Source: Petrolisthes cinctipes (taxonomy: Eukaryota > Arthropoda > Malacostraca > Decapoda > Porcellanidae). Taken from it: 64,000 nucleotides of DNA. Each line of letters starts with the position of its first letter. Positions within the stretch are counted from its first letter, which is position 1. Both the position numbers and the translations under genes were made by a program. Shown piece by piece: positions 1 through 10,539 of the stretch. The DNA lies in assembly GCA_033782935.1 (NCBI GenBank), contig JAWQEG010001559.1, forward strand, positions 3,299,501 through 3,363,500, read 5' to 3'. The notes under the pieces are model-generated. The model made no database searches. It had not been told where the DNA came from and saw nothing but the letters and a program-made list of their open reading frames with translations.

Positions 1-212
1 AACAGCGTTTTCAGGATCGAACACGGCCTCAAGGCCTATGCCATATAGCCTATGTTACTCCCTAGGTAGTATGGAAGGTACCCTACATACTCTCTGGCCT
101 CACCTCAGTACCCTCTGGTGTGCCCTGCTATAGCGAACACAATCAAATAGAAAGGTCCGAGAATTTATTAAGTTCGTCCATCCAAATGACCTTGCCTTTC
201 ATCTTCACTCAC

Positions 213-492
213 TCTCTTGCAGTAGCACCCTTATGTAGGTGGCCATAGAGGGTCTGTTCCGAATAAAACAGTCGGCCAGGAAGTGGGCACTCAGCATCAA
301 CAGGAAAAGAGCACACAGCATAGAACACCATACATAGGGTCCAAAAGGCAGGAGAAAGCCCCATGGATCCACTTCAGGGCGCCCTCGACCACCAAGTATC
401 CGAAGAAAGTCACTAACCACAGGGGCAGTGTAGTCAACCACCTCAGCCCGTGCTGCTGTGATGCCAAACGGTCCCAGACCAAAGTCCACCTC
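213..492 (-). CDS. Ionotropic receptor exon: end of S1 ligand-binding lobe plus membrane segment M1
   Basis: Partial gene. The exon opens after a tgttgcag acceptor with GAG GTG GAC (EVDFGLGPFGIT), followed by AARAEVVDYT, the S1 signature of ionotropic glutamate and IR receptors. The Arg in ITAAR sits where family members bind the ligand alpha-carboxylate. After a short linker, DPWGFLLPF leads into a hydrophobic stretch (about residues 61-80 of the exon) that fits M1. It ends at a GTGAGT donor in phase 1, so the pore, M2, M3 and S2 lie beyond the left edge of the window. The upstream exon at 31464-31554 ends in phase 0, matching this acceptor. In IRs such channels are plasma-membrane cation channels used in chemosensation. 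I cannot name the IR subfamily because S2 is missing. Confidence 0.85.
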
Positions 493-1723
493 CTGCAACA
501 GACACATCATAGGATGATATATTAGAAACACTTTACAAGGTTGTGAATATACGTAATGATTTTGCTTTTGCCTACTACTGTAGTGGAGGTGTGAACAATC
601 AGAACAAATTAAAATTCATAAACTCCTCTTAACGTATGTTTATAAAAACTGACAGAGCATTTTTTGACCAATGGTAATTTCAGAATGGTAGAATACGTTT
701 TGCTTGAAGACTACCCTTCTCAGAGCCAATTTACATCCAAATCCACATGTGTTTTATTAGTATGGTTGTATGTGCAGTTCTTCTCTACCCTGTACCATGG
801 AATGCACACTACTTTGTTTACAGTTTATTCAACTCGAGTAATAAAATACTAGTAGAATACAGGCATACAATAATCATACAAAGTAATCAGATGAAGCTTC
901 ACATGGTGTGTTATTTTGCACTAAAAAAAATTACTGCCGAATAACTGATTGATATTAGGCGTCGCAACAGCGAGGTGAGGAAGAGTGTGATTGAGAGGTG
1001 GAACAGTAAGCACAAAAGGTAGCATGTTTAGGTGGTTTTGATGATTGTTGAGTTTGGTAGCGTAGCTGTGATCGGCGGTATTCTTCGAAGATACAAGGTA
1101 CAACGGGAAGAGAATATGGGGAATGTTTGGTGTTACCCCTTTGAGATTCGTTAGGAGAATGAAAGTCTATTGACATACCAAGTAGTGGTCGGTTTACCGG
1201 AAGCGAACAGCTTCCGGCGTGACGCTCTGACCTAGCAGCACGTGTGCTTGCTCAGGAAACAAGTCAGTCGAAAGTTAATATCTTCCTGTATAACCTTGTT
1301 GCCCAAAACTATGTGTGTTTCCCAGGGCACCTAATAGCTGAAGAAGCACTGGGCCAGCACTCTGCTGACAAGATGTTAACTCATATCCCCTTGTATGCTT
1401 GGCTTGTCTCTTGACACATTTCCTCTTGTGTATATGTGTATGTGTACATACAGGATTATATGTGTTAAAGAGATAAGAATATACATATGTAGTTTAACCT
1501 TTACATGTTGCTCGGTCACTACCATCCTTCGCCCTCGAAGGAAATCATATATTTGTTTTTGTAGATATTACATGTTTTCTGTAGTTATTCTTTATTACAA
1601 CAGAGATTAATGATTATGACTTTAGCAATACATGTTCCATAAGAACTAAAATACATCTAATAATATGAAGTAATATGATATACAGTACATCCTATCTAAA
1701 TGTGTAGTAATTGTGTAACTAAC
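493..1723. other. Intron sequence, no supported gene
   Basis: This is intron of the IR gene if the exon joins are right. The minus strand of 955-1176 reads through 73 codons ending in CAYCSTSQSHSSSPRC, a C-x2-C-x5-H-x5-C spacing reminiscent of a retroelement zinc knuckle. The stretch is too short and isolated to assign. The rest is AT-rich with no feature I recognise. Confidence 0.35.
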
Positions 1724-1990
1724 CTACAGTATGCATTTGTATCTTCCTCATTTCTATTCCTCACTGCTGCCTCTCTTTCACGAGCGGACCGTAGTCTGTA
1801 CTTAGCATAAACTCTCCGTATACAACAGATAAAGACAATGGTACAAACAATTAAAGTGAGTGCTGGAATGACATAGAGAGGAAACACAACTTCTTTCGAT
1901 AAGTGCACAGGTAAAAAAGCATCTAGATTGGAGGTGAACTTTGAGGAATTTAAAAATTTAAGGAACTTTACTGTGTCTAAAACAGCAGTC
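1724..1990 (-). CDS. Possible exon: single membrane segment with Arg-rich cytoplasmic tail
   Basis: An open frame on the minus strand encodes a hydrophobic segment (LYVIPALTLIVCTIVFICC) followed by IRRVYAKYRLRSAREREAAVRN and an acidic patch. This is the layout of a type I single-pass protein with a stop-transfer sequence. It ends at a plausible AG|gttagt donor after NAYCR, and a TTTTAG acceptor lies near 1991. It cannot be part of the IR reading frame, because the flanking IR exons join directly in phase. It could be an exon of another minus-strand gene or an alternative exon. I do not recognise the family, and the splice sites are weak evidence. Confidence 0.35.
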
Positions 1991-2379
1991 ATTTTATCCA
2001 AAGAGATATTAATACAAGGTTAAGAGACTGTAACTCAGTTGAGAGCGTGGACACAAAAGCAGGATGGGTGAAGAGTTGGCACGGTGAGGAAAACATCAGT
2101 CCATATTTCACAATGGTCAGGGGACATGTAAAATCCTTCAACCCACACATGTTTTACCTGATCCTTGCAGATCAATGTCATGTCAGTCTTCTCTTGATAA
2201 TAATAATAGTGTGTTGTCCCAAAGTGTTTATGATAGAATGAAGCGGAGAGTAAGGGAGAGTAATCAGGAATAATTAATGAAAATTCACATTGCTAATTTG
2301 CTGCTAGCCAGAAGGAAAACAAGTAAGCAGGACCTTGTTAATCACACCACGGTGATAAAAAAAAAGGACTACACTTAGG

Positions 2380-3006
2380 TCTCCCTGGCTATCTTGTGTC
2401 ATGGCTGTGTGACTTTCTGTGTGAGAGACGACAGGTCACACGGTATCAGAATCACACCTCCACTTTTCAAAATCTGACCTGTGGTGTACCAAAATGGGGC
2501 CCCTCTGTTTCCTGCTGACGATTAATAACGCCCTCACTGACACACCACACCGCTAGAAATATGTGAATGACTCTACAGTAGGAGTAACTATCAACAATGA
2601 CTCTCCTGATTACAGTCATCTACAGAATATCCTTGAATACCTGCAATCCTGGACCAGAAAAAATAGCGTCACCATCTACCAAACCAAGACTGTAGTAATG
2701 CACCTCAGTACATCCATCACTCCAATACCACCACAGAATGTCACTATTTGCTCTCACTCACTACAACTGGTTGAGTCCACTAAACTGCTGGGAGTCACCA
2801 TTGACTGGATTGGAAGCTGTACACCACCAACATCATCAAGGCAACCACATACAGACTTTACATGCTGAAAACAATGAAGTCCTTGGGTGCCCTACACCAA
2901 CAGCTGAGGGACATAAATACTACCTTCATCCTGCCCAAGCTTACATATGCATCTCCAGCCTGGTCATCATCACTAAACATCACTCAAGAAAGCCGACTGG
3001 AGAGGT
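2380..3006 (+). pseudogene. LINE reverse transcriptase fragment
   Basis: Three frames together give a reverse transcriptase palm-to-thumb segment of a non-LTR retrotransposon. Around 2380-2500 it reads a WL.DFL.ERRQ..RY...TS...LTCGVP pattern. Near 2560 it has MNDSTVGVTI, where the family usually has a Y/F-A/V-DD active site, so the catalytic pair is degraded. Near 2770 it reads LVESTKLLGVTID, and at 2870-3000 it reads LPKLTYASPAWSSSL followed by LERF. Frameshifts and an in-frame stop make it dead. The endonuclease and 5' part are missing, and it stops at a T-run near 3007. The clade is not assignable from this piece. Confidence 0.7.
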
Positions 3007-3091
3007 TTTTTTTTTACTATTGAATCAGAAAGAAGGAAGGAAAAATAATAACTATGAAAACAAGGTCCATGTGCCTATTGGCATCCTTCAT

Positions 3092-3470
3092 TCATATAGT
3101 ATCTGTAACAGTTGGATTTAAATAAATGAGGGTTAAAAACTGGTGGAAAGCAGTTTTGAGGAAGTGCATTCCATAACGATGTGGTTCTGGGAATAAATTA
3201 ATTCTGATAAGCAGTAGTTCTACATTGGGGAGGGGAGATTGCAAAGTCATGGGCTCTAGCAGCTGACCTGGTACCACGGGGAAAGATGCGATGAGGTGGC
3301 ACGATTAGGGCAAGCTCATCCGAACATTTACCGTGATAATATCTATATAATAAGGTAAGGGATGCAACATTTCTTCGGATGTGTAAGAGAGGGAATTCAT
3401 TTGTGATTAGAGGGTTATTGATAATTCGTACAGCTTTATTTTGAATTTTATCTAATTGCCTAAGTGCCAC
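3092..3470 (-). pseudogene. LINE-A ORF2 C-terminal part
   Basis: The translation ALRQLDKIQNKAVRIINNP followed by LLHIRRNVASLTLLYRYYHG is the conserved region downstream of the reverse transcriptase thumb in Jockey/CR1-group LINEs. One frameshift near 3230 breaks it before the terminal SLW.ALP-like segment (FPEPHRYGMHFLKTAFHQF). It belongs with 4040-5035 on the same strand, from which it is separated by the nested CR1 tail. Confidence 0.7.
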
Positions 3471-4033
3471 CTCCCCACATCCACTCTGCAGGCACTAGGT
3501 CTCTTCTCATTAGAGACGAGACACTTGAGAGGTCAACTAATTGAAGTTTTCAAAATCCTTCGTGGATATAAAAAAATTGATTATCAGTGCCTGTTTAGCT
3601 TAAATACTAATGCAACTAGAAACCATGGATGGAAACTAGACTTGAAACGCTTCCGCCATAATATGTTAGGTAATTTCTTCACATATAAAATCTACAATGT
3701 CTGGAATCAGCTACCAGCAGAGGTAGTTGATAGTTCCTCGATAGAGCAGTTCAAGACACAGTTAGACAAAGTTCTGCCAAGCCTGTTAGAGTTAAAGTGA
3801 TTGTTTCCTCCTTTCCTGTACAAAAATTTCCTAGTCCGGCCTTTTTTCCTCCGGGTTAGGTACATTTCCATTTCCATACCCGCAATGCAGGTGGGAGAGG
3901 TGGGTGGGGAGAGCCTTCTCTTTACTATACTTTTCTCTCACTATTAGTTAGCAACTGCTACTACACCTACGGTACTTCCTTGGTATGGGTCGTAAGACCT
4001 TTTGAGGTGCTACTTGTCCTTGTAACTCCTTGT
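3456..4033 (+). mobile_element. 5'-truncated CR1-group LINE tail nested in LINE-A
   Basis: The open frame from about 3480 to 3800 reads ALGLFSLETRHLRGQLIEVF, then RNHGWKLDLKRF, FFTYKIYNVWNQLPAEVV and FKTQLDKVLPSL. This is the C-terminal signature of CR1/L2-group LINE ORF2 proteins. A roughly 200-bp 3' UTR follows and ends in a short repeat built on TTGTAACTCC, in line with the microsatellite-like 3' ends of CR1-type elements. The insertion interrupts the antisense LINE-A coding region. I see no clear target duplication, as is usual for the group. Confidence 0.75.
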
Positions 4034-4039
4034 AACTCT

Positions 4040-5035
4040 ATAGTGGTGAGCAGCATCCCATCTGAGAAGGAACGTGACTCTTATAAAAAACTGCTCGTCA
4101 GTGAAAAATTCACGAACTCTGTAGAGAAGACCTAACTTTTGCGAGGCCTTTTTAGCAATTGAACGAACATAGGATGTCCATCTGAGGTTAGCACTGAGGG
4201 ATACACCAAGGATATTAATACTTGAAGATAAGGGAATATTTATATTATTGAGTTTTATTAGCATTAAAAGAGACCAAATTTGTCTGTCCCCATTCGTTGA
4301 TTATGAATAAGTCCTGATTTAAAGAAATTGCTGTGTTAATTTTTGAGTTTAGAATATCAGTTTTTACTAATGGTAGATTAAGTGTGAATGAACTATGAAG
4401 TCTTTAATCATCTGCATAAGAGTGGATAGGGTTGCGGGTGACATTTAAGAGATCATTTATGTGTATAAGGAACAAAGTTGGGGCCAAGACTGATTCCTGA
4501 GGGACGCCAGCATTAATGGAATGGAATGTTGAAAAAATATCTTCTATCATAACACGGATTTTGCTGTTGTTGAGATATGAGGAAATAAATGCTGAAATAT
4601 CGACTGAAAATTTTAATGTGTAATATAGCTGAGTATGTCGGCAGTGGATCGTCTGTGCCTGAATCCATATTGTTTTTCGTTTAACAGTTTATTGGTTATG
4701 TGATTATTGATTACGATTTCAAATACTTTACCCAGAGTGTAATTAGTTGGATCAGATGAGGTCCCTTTTTTGGGCACTGGGTGGATGTTTGCTTCTTTCC
4801 TGGTTTGAGGGAAAGAGACAATCCGAATACATAAGCAGAATAGTTTACAAAGAATGGGAGCCAGATCTGAGGAGCATTCTTTTAGGACAACGAGAGGGAT
4901 ATCATCTGGGTCAAGGGCTTTGTCAGAAATTAAGGTATCTATGATTCTTTTAACATGTTTGGTCTGGATCTTCAAAGTGGGAATTTCTGGGGAATCAATA
5001 TTGAGTACAGAAACATTCTGTTCCCTATCATCCAT
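4040..5035 (-). pseudogene. LINE-A ORF2 reverse transcriptase
   Basis: The minus strand reads LISDKALDPDDIPLVVLKEC, PVPKKGTSSDPTNY, a small deletion, LGKVFEIVINNHITNKLL and NEKQYGFRHRRSTADILS, the reverse transcriptase fingers and palm start of a LINE. Downstream (lower coordinates) it continues through a degraded F/Y-ADD region and INILGVSLSANLRWTSYV. Compared with copy 2 at 61 kb it lacks about 20 bp (between ACTTTACCCAGAGTG and TAATTAGTTGGATC) that encode part of the conserved N-YR-I region. Confidence 0.7.
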
Positions 5036-5719
5036 TGTTGAGTTAGTGGAGAATATATTGGCAAGGATATTGGCTTTTCCACGTGGGTCACTTACTAGTG
5101 TACCTATTGGAGATTTAAAAGATGGTGTGGATGATGCTTTATTGAAATTGGAATTGAAAGAAATAACAGTTGACCAAACATTTTTATTGTCATTGGGATT
5201 ATTTTATAATTTGTTTGCCTGTTTATGGAGGAAGTTAGATTTGGCCAGACCTGTTACCACTTTAGCATGATTTCTAACAATTTTGAAATAATTATACGAT
5301 TCTAATGTTCATGATTTTGTGTATGAATTATATGCTATTGCTTTTTGTGATATTGCTCGGGCGCAATTATGGTCAAACCATTTTGGGGAGTCAGATCTTT
5401 TGTTGTATTTCTGGGAAGGTATGAAAAGTTCCATTCCTATTTTGATGAAATCAGTGATATGGTTTAAAGTGCATTTTGAATCGGGTGAGTTCAGATTTAG
5501 TAAAGCAACAAATACCGCCCTTTGACCTAGAGTTATGGTGAAATTGGTAACTGGAGAAATTGAAGATGGAGGGATCAGTAGTAGTGAAGTTTGGGTTTCT
5601 GTGAGAAAAAGTAGGCTGGGGGATTGGGCTTCTAGAAACTGATGAACGGAATTGAGGTTTAAAAGAAGTCCACGAATGTTCTCAAAATAAATTGCGTCTC
5701 TACACTGACGAGCTGACTT

Positions 5720-6216
5720 GATGACGACCGGGAGAGCCCTGTGTTTGCAGCCCTACCCTGCCGTGGGTGGTCATCCGAGATACCACCGCGTGGTGAACAA
5801 AAGACAGTGCCTTATTTAAAGGATAAAATGTAACAGATATTCTAATTAATATTAGTTTTTTTATTACTTTTCAACTAATCACCTTCATTTGTCTTACCTT
5901 CTTCCCCCTCACCCTCGCCTCAAATCATCAAATTTTTCTCTCCTATATCCAATTACGTTAATATAGGATGCACTTTAAACTATTGCTGATTCGACACCGT
6001 TCACAGTCTATGCTTCATTCGTTTCCCTCCCCCCACCAGCCAGATTGCTGCTTCTTCACCCTCACACATTACCTCCTATATAGCCCCGCCCACATTTCAC
6101 TACTCCTCTCCCACTAATATCCCTCCTCCCTCCACCTGCAACTGTTGCCAGATCCGACGAGGCCCAAACCAAGTCGCTGATGAATGAGGTGTTGTCGCTG
6201 GGTCTGTCCAGAGATG
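5720..6216. other. No gene recognised
   Basis: The left part may be the 5' UTR of the minus-strand LINE-A. The remainder is pyrimidine-rich sequence with short frames. I see no supported feature here. The boundary at 6216 is where similarity to the I-like LINE ORF1 stops. Confidence 0.3.
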
Positions 6217-7640
6217 TACATCTTACAATGGCAAGAACGTATGGGGTGAGCATCCCTGCAGTAAAAGCAGTAACTCTCTGACTGACACTCAGAAGTAAAA
6301 GCGAGTCAAGATCAGAACAATTACCACACCGGGAACGGTTTGTGCAGTTCCTCCTCCTATGACCAAACTCATAACACCAAACTCATAACAACAGAAACAC
6401 TGTAAAGGACGCTCAACAAAAGGCTTTACCTCAAAAGAGGTGGGGTTGATGTTAATGCAATCTGGGATATGCGTGCCATAGAAAGTGAGGATGATCATAT
6501 TATTACTGACTTTCATCTTTGTTACTCGTTGGACACTATCTGGGCACATAGCAAGAATGTCCTCTTATGAGAATTCATACAGGTCCTCATTGTATATACG
6601 CCCCTTGCTGTAATTAAATGTTCGATGTGGTTTGATGGATTCAAACATGCCATCATAAGGACAGGGGGGATTGAGGAGCATCATGGCCTGTGTAAGATCT
6701 TTGGCTCTGAGTAAAAAACCCTTACCGTACTTTTTTAGGTGGTCTATTGGCAGTAATCCAATTTCTTTCTCCAAATACCTAGAAACATGGATAAGGTTAC
6801 CACGTGCACCCCCCCCCCCCTGTAGTAAGCCACAAACCAAAAGGGTGTAGGAACCCTATGCTCCATAGGGACATGATCTACAGAGTCATAGAAGATGTTA
6901 GGGCAGTAGTCATTGTCACTGTCAACTACATTTGTGGAATGCATTATCTGAATCTTACAGTAAGTATCCCCCACAGTCAGAGAATCTTTTGCCTCAAAAG
7001 CTGCTTTGGCAGCAGCATTTGTATTAAAAGTATTATAGCACCGATTAGATATGCAGTCACTGTAATAAGTGATTTGGATATGAAGAACCACTCCAAAACA
7101 CTTAAAAATGGAGTGGATATCGCCATGGGAAAGGAATGCAAGTGCATTCGTTAACATTAATGAATCCATACCAGCAACAGGGTTCGTCGACACAACACCC
7201 GAACTGCTGGGTCTTCTCATATTTGCAGCCTTCTGCATACCACCACGACCATTGAGTGACGTCTCGAGGGCCTGGTCGATTACGACTCGAGGAAAAGAAA
7301 GAGGCTTATTGTTATCCTTATAAACATTGTAATTATCGTAATGGCCCCTAGAGCCAAGATCTACTACCTACCGGGCAGATGAGGGGACCGAGCGCTGGTC
7401 GCCGTGGAAAGGGTATCTCATCCCTCACGGGGCCACTCGTTTTAAAAAGCAGCCCCAATGGCTCGAAAGTTTGTCCACGACGGTACTGAGACCCCATGGG
7501 AAACCCTCTCTCCCCGAAATCGGGGCAGAGTAGGGGCCAGAGCACCCACTAGTCTAGCTAGCCAGGTCTCAGAGACACATAAGCCCCCTCACCACCACCA
7601 CCACGTCAAGGCGGTTCCTGCTGGGGGGCTTTGTGAAGAA
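6217..7640 (-). mobile_element. I/Nimb-like LINE fragment: 5' UTR and ORF1 (copy a)
   Basis: The minus strand contains a 5' UTR beginning near 7630 (gaaccgccttgacgtggtgg) and an ORF1 running from about 7310 to 6217. ORF1 carries the NYSKGRIYNEDLYEFS segment and zinc knuckles of the type CFCCYEFG and CFYCRDAHP. The same protein appears at 41843-43292 (plus), 26.2-27.6 kb (minus) and 55.3-56.15 kb (minus). Frameshifts break it near 6840 and 6360. Its 3' side is cut at about 6217, and its 5' end abuts a plus-strand 3' end of the same family, a head-to-tail-inverted arrangement. Confidence 0.75.
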
Positions 7641-7862
7641 GTCAGGCCTTTTCCACAAATTATGAATCTTATAATTGTTATGGCTTTTTTTGGGGTAGTA
7701 CAATGTTTTATATTATATTTATTTTATATATTTTACTTAACTTAATCAGGTTATTTTAGTAAAAATGTGAGTTTTAGTTGATATGTGCATTTAGTCATGC
7801 TGTTTCTCCCGTTTGTGGTAGTGTAGCCTGGCTAATTTGTGTATATATTTTATCAATGATGT
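7641..7862 (+). mobile_element. I/Nimb-like LINE 3' end, part 1 (copy b)
   Basis: The plus strand reads the last codons of ORF2 (EEVRPFPQI, compare EEAGLLHKL near 58580) and then the 3' UTR. That UTR contains the family landmarks gttattttagtaaaa, gctgcttctcc-like tgctgtttctcc, and attttatcaatgatgt. The 3' UTR is interrupted at 7862 by the gypsy element and resumes at 13484. The last four bases, ATGT, are the gypsy target duplication. Confidence 0.7.
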
Positions 7863-8412
7863 TGTAGCAGCCACATGTGTGGCCACTCTATGTACCACAC
7901 ACATATGGCCACTCCTGTATCACTAGGTATACCACTCCTAGATCCCTGGTCTATTCTTAGCTGGCGAGGTACATTAATCCCCGACCCAGGCAGACCTAAG
8001 CCACCCTCGGGACCATGCCTACCTCCAGCCATGCTGCCGTAAGCCCCCTGGGGACAGCAGCTGTTGCCTCCACTCCCTGGCTCGGACCAGATATAAGGGG
8101 GGGCCAGCCCTGCTGAGTCACTCACTCCAGCTCAAGCACCGGAAGAACAAGGTTCCTGCCCACCATCGTCCTGCCTGGCGCCACACCACCTAGCTGCCCT
8201 ACGTCTACCCGTGTTCCCGTTCTGATCACACGGTTAACCTCCTACCTCCAGCCAACTCTCCTGCAGCGACTATGGCTCCTCTATGGCACAGCACGGCACG
8301 CCAGCATACTACCATATTCTGTGTGACCTTTGTGTACTATCAATAAACTGTATTGTGTATCCTAGAGTGTGTTCACCCAGGGTAATGACGCAAGGTCTTC
8401 CTTGACGTTATA
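7863..8412 (+). repeat. 5' LTR of gypsy element 1
   Basis: This is about 550 bp, matched almost end to end by 12924-13483 and 33231-33757. It contains ATATAAGGGG at 8091-8100, a TATA-like box, and AATAAA at 8342-8347 as a likely polyadenylation signal, giving U3, R and U5 in the expected order. Its ends are TG...TA, where the usual pair is TG...CA. The solo copy ends TTTCA, which suggests TCA/TTA drift at the 3' edge. Confidence 0.9.
8091..8098 (+). promoter_or_regulatory. TATA-like box in gypsy LTR
   Basis: ATATAAGG lies in the LTR about 250 bp before the AATAAA signal, followed 25-35 bp downstream by TGAGTCACTCACT, an initiator-like stretch. It is kept as GATAGAAGG in the 3' LTR and AATATAAGG in the solo LTR. 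Assignment as the core promoter is inferred from position only. Confidence 0.5.
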
Positions 8413-8430
8413 ATTGGTGACCCTGTTACA
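8413..8430 (+). other. Candidate primer binding site of gypsy element 1
   Basis: ATTGGTGACCCTGTTAC directly follows the 5' LTR. The same ATTGGTGACCC follows the 5' LTR of gypsy element 2 on the minus strand (51591-51597 region), so the motif is conserved between otherwise different LTRs. TGG at its start fits complementarity to a tRNA CCA end. I cannot name the tRNA. Confidence 0.55.
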
Positions 8431-8510
8431 GCTCTATTACACTAAAACGCAGTAGTATACCTTCCACATAAGTCTCGACATACGTCCAAGCACCCTCCAC
8501 AATTTCACCA

Positions 8511-8660
8511 CTCCACTCTCCAAATCACGTGTTGCTCCTGGACCACTCTCCAATATATGCAACCCCAACACTCCACTCTCCAACCCACGTGTTGCTCCTG
8601 GACCACTCTCCAATCTATGCAACTCCACCACTCCACTCGCCTGGACCACTCTCCAGCTCC
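8511..8660 (+). repeat. 60-bp tandem repeat in gypsy 1 leader
   Basis: Two full units (8511-8570 and 8571-8630) differ at about six positions, and a partial third follows. The unit contains CACGTGTTGCTCCTGGACCA and CACTCTCCAAT motifs. It lies between the primer binding site and gag, the same relative place as the 82-bp repeat of gypsy element 2, with no shared sequence that I can see. Confidence 0.8.
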
Positions 8661-9143
8661 ACATCACGATGGACCACCACACCTCTACACCACCCACGAC
8701 GTCGCCAGCGATAAGCCACAACTCCACTCTCCACTCCACAACTCTATGCCATCCACGACGCATACAACAAAGGTAAACTATTCCCCCCCTGTGCTGTTTT
8801 TGTACGCTATGTCCCCAGTGTTCTTCCCCCCCCCCCACCTCGCATAACGTAATTGCCCCCATTTTTGTTCACTTCTTTTTGTCCCCACGCCCTATTAACC
8901 CCTACTTACCTACCTGCCTCCTCGTTCCCTTCCACGCTCCTCTACCCTGCCCTCCACCTACTTTCATCATCGCCACCCTTATTACTTACCACTAACCCCT
9001 GTCGCACACCTGCCGCGCTTGCCCTCCGCGTCCCCCACACACACACGACCCACACATTTACCCCCAGTGCTTCAATCCCCTCGAAACCACACCACAACAC
9101 CTGTCGTACCTTTTGTTCCTTTCTCTTTGTTTACACTGTCATC

Positions 9144-10310
9144 ATGGCCACCCATACCGACACACACTTCTCTCCGAACACGTCCCTACCACACTCCTTT
9201 GCCTCTTCTCCACATGCCACCGCTCAAAACGCTACTCTCCCCGTATCTTACGTTCGCCCCTTCAACCACGATGTACATGCCTGGTTCCTCCACTTAGAGG
9301 CAGTATGGTGGGGCCAAAACCTTACACAGGACCAACGCTACCAATCCATCATTTGTGCCCTTCCAAATGAGGTATTTTCTCCATTGTCACCACTCCTCTC
9401 TAACTTCAACCAACTCACTATATATGACGAGTTTATGGCCGCCATTATCTCAACCCACGGCATGACTACACAGCAATACCTCAGGGATGGGCGTCGCCCC
9501 TCCGAAGTGTGGTGACTCATGCAACAGTTAAATGAAAAAGCCTCAACGCCGTTCAACGACGACGTGTTGCATATCAGACACTCCAAGCTGTTGCATATCA
9601 TCATCCAGTTGCACCTCTAGGCACTGCCCAAGCTCACTCTCCATGAATACGGCAAGTGTGCTGACGACCTGATGTCCACTTATGCAGACGGTGTCCATGG
9701 GGGGCCCACTCAACATACCATCGCCACACCACCCACACCTACCACCGGGCCGTCACCTCCGAAATATACCCAACTCCAACCACCGACACCACCACCACAA
9801 CCATCTCCTCCACCTCAACAGCAACCGCAAGTAGTACAGATGCACCAACACCAATACGCAACACCAACACACCATCACCAACACATACAAAATCATCCAC
9901 AACCCCCCCATACCAATCACACACCAGCAACACCCCTCAAATACACCACATTTTAACATCACCCCGCCATTAGCACAACCACACCTTACACTACAACAAC
10001 TCTCCTCTTTCGCACAACACGTACAAACATTCAACCAAAACAGGGACACATACAGCACACCATACCCCCAGCACCACCAACAATGGACCACACCAGCCCA
10101 GCATCTGCCATACCAGACACCATCAGCGCCCCTACAACCATGCCACCAACACCAATGGACGTCACCACCCCGCCTATCTCCACCAGCACCCCATCATACA
10201 CTCACTACCACACCACAGCACTGGCAGAATTCCGATTTCTGCACGTACCATCAGAGGATTGGCCATGCTGCACGCAATTGCCAACTCCCATGTAACTGGG
10301 GTTTCGCCGC
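9144..10310 (+). pseudogene. gag of gypsy element 1
   Basis: The start ATG at 9144 (MATHTDTHFSPN) parallels MATTTNPSSPN of the second element. The capsid-like core reads PFNHDVHAWFLHLEAVWWGQ, a gypsy-type gag motif (usually W-F...E..F). A TGA at 9513 and another stop near 9618 interrupt it, but homology continues through LMQQLNEKASTPFNDDVL and ADDLMSTYADGV. A long Pro/Thr/His/Gln-rich stretch (9690-10230) leads to a zinc knuckle of C-x2-H-x4-H-x4-C form (CTYHQRIGHAARNC) near 10240-10285. Gag packages the element RNA in cytoplasmic particles. Confidence 0.75.
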
Positions 10311-10539
10311 CAATCACCGTCCTACAAGACCTTCTCAGGGAAATGAGTAAGGCGGTGGCAAGACGATGCCCTCCACGCTACTGCCTACTCAACGACACCC
10401 AATTCAGGGCCACGCATCAATACACCTACCCTTCAGCACCATCATACCAACGCACCTCCTCCGAGCAGCCACAACACGTCTGCCACTGTTGCCACCACTC
10501 CACTACCTCCTGCTGTGCAACAAGCCACCAAACCTGGAC

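Larger units (their letters stand above)
3092..5720 (-). mobile_element. Non-LTR retrotransposon (LINE-A, copy 1), split by a CR1 tail
   Basis: A 5'-to-3' series of LINE ORF2 segments reads on the minus strand. Near 5650 the start of an endonuclease reads ENIRGLLLNLN, and most of that domain is deleted. The linker follows at 5035-5530, reverse transcriptase at 4613-5035 and 4040-4264, and the C-terminus at 3092-3470. The same family reappears at 61094-61876. An antisense CR1 3' fragment (about 3472-4033) is nested between the segment ending WDAAHHY and the one beginning ALRQLDKIQNKAVRI. The region to about 5810 may be its 5' UTR. Confidence 0.75.

Noticed and set aside
1724..1990. Membrane segment M2-M4 of the IR gene
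   Set aside because: It lies between two IR exons that join directly in phase within S1, so it cannot contribute to that protein in this position.
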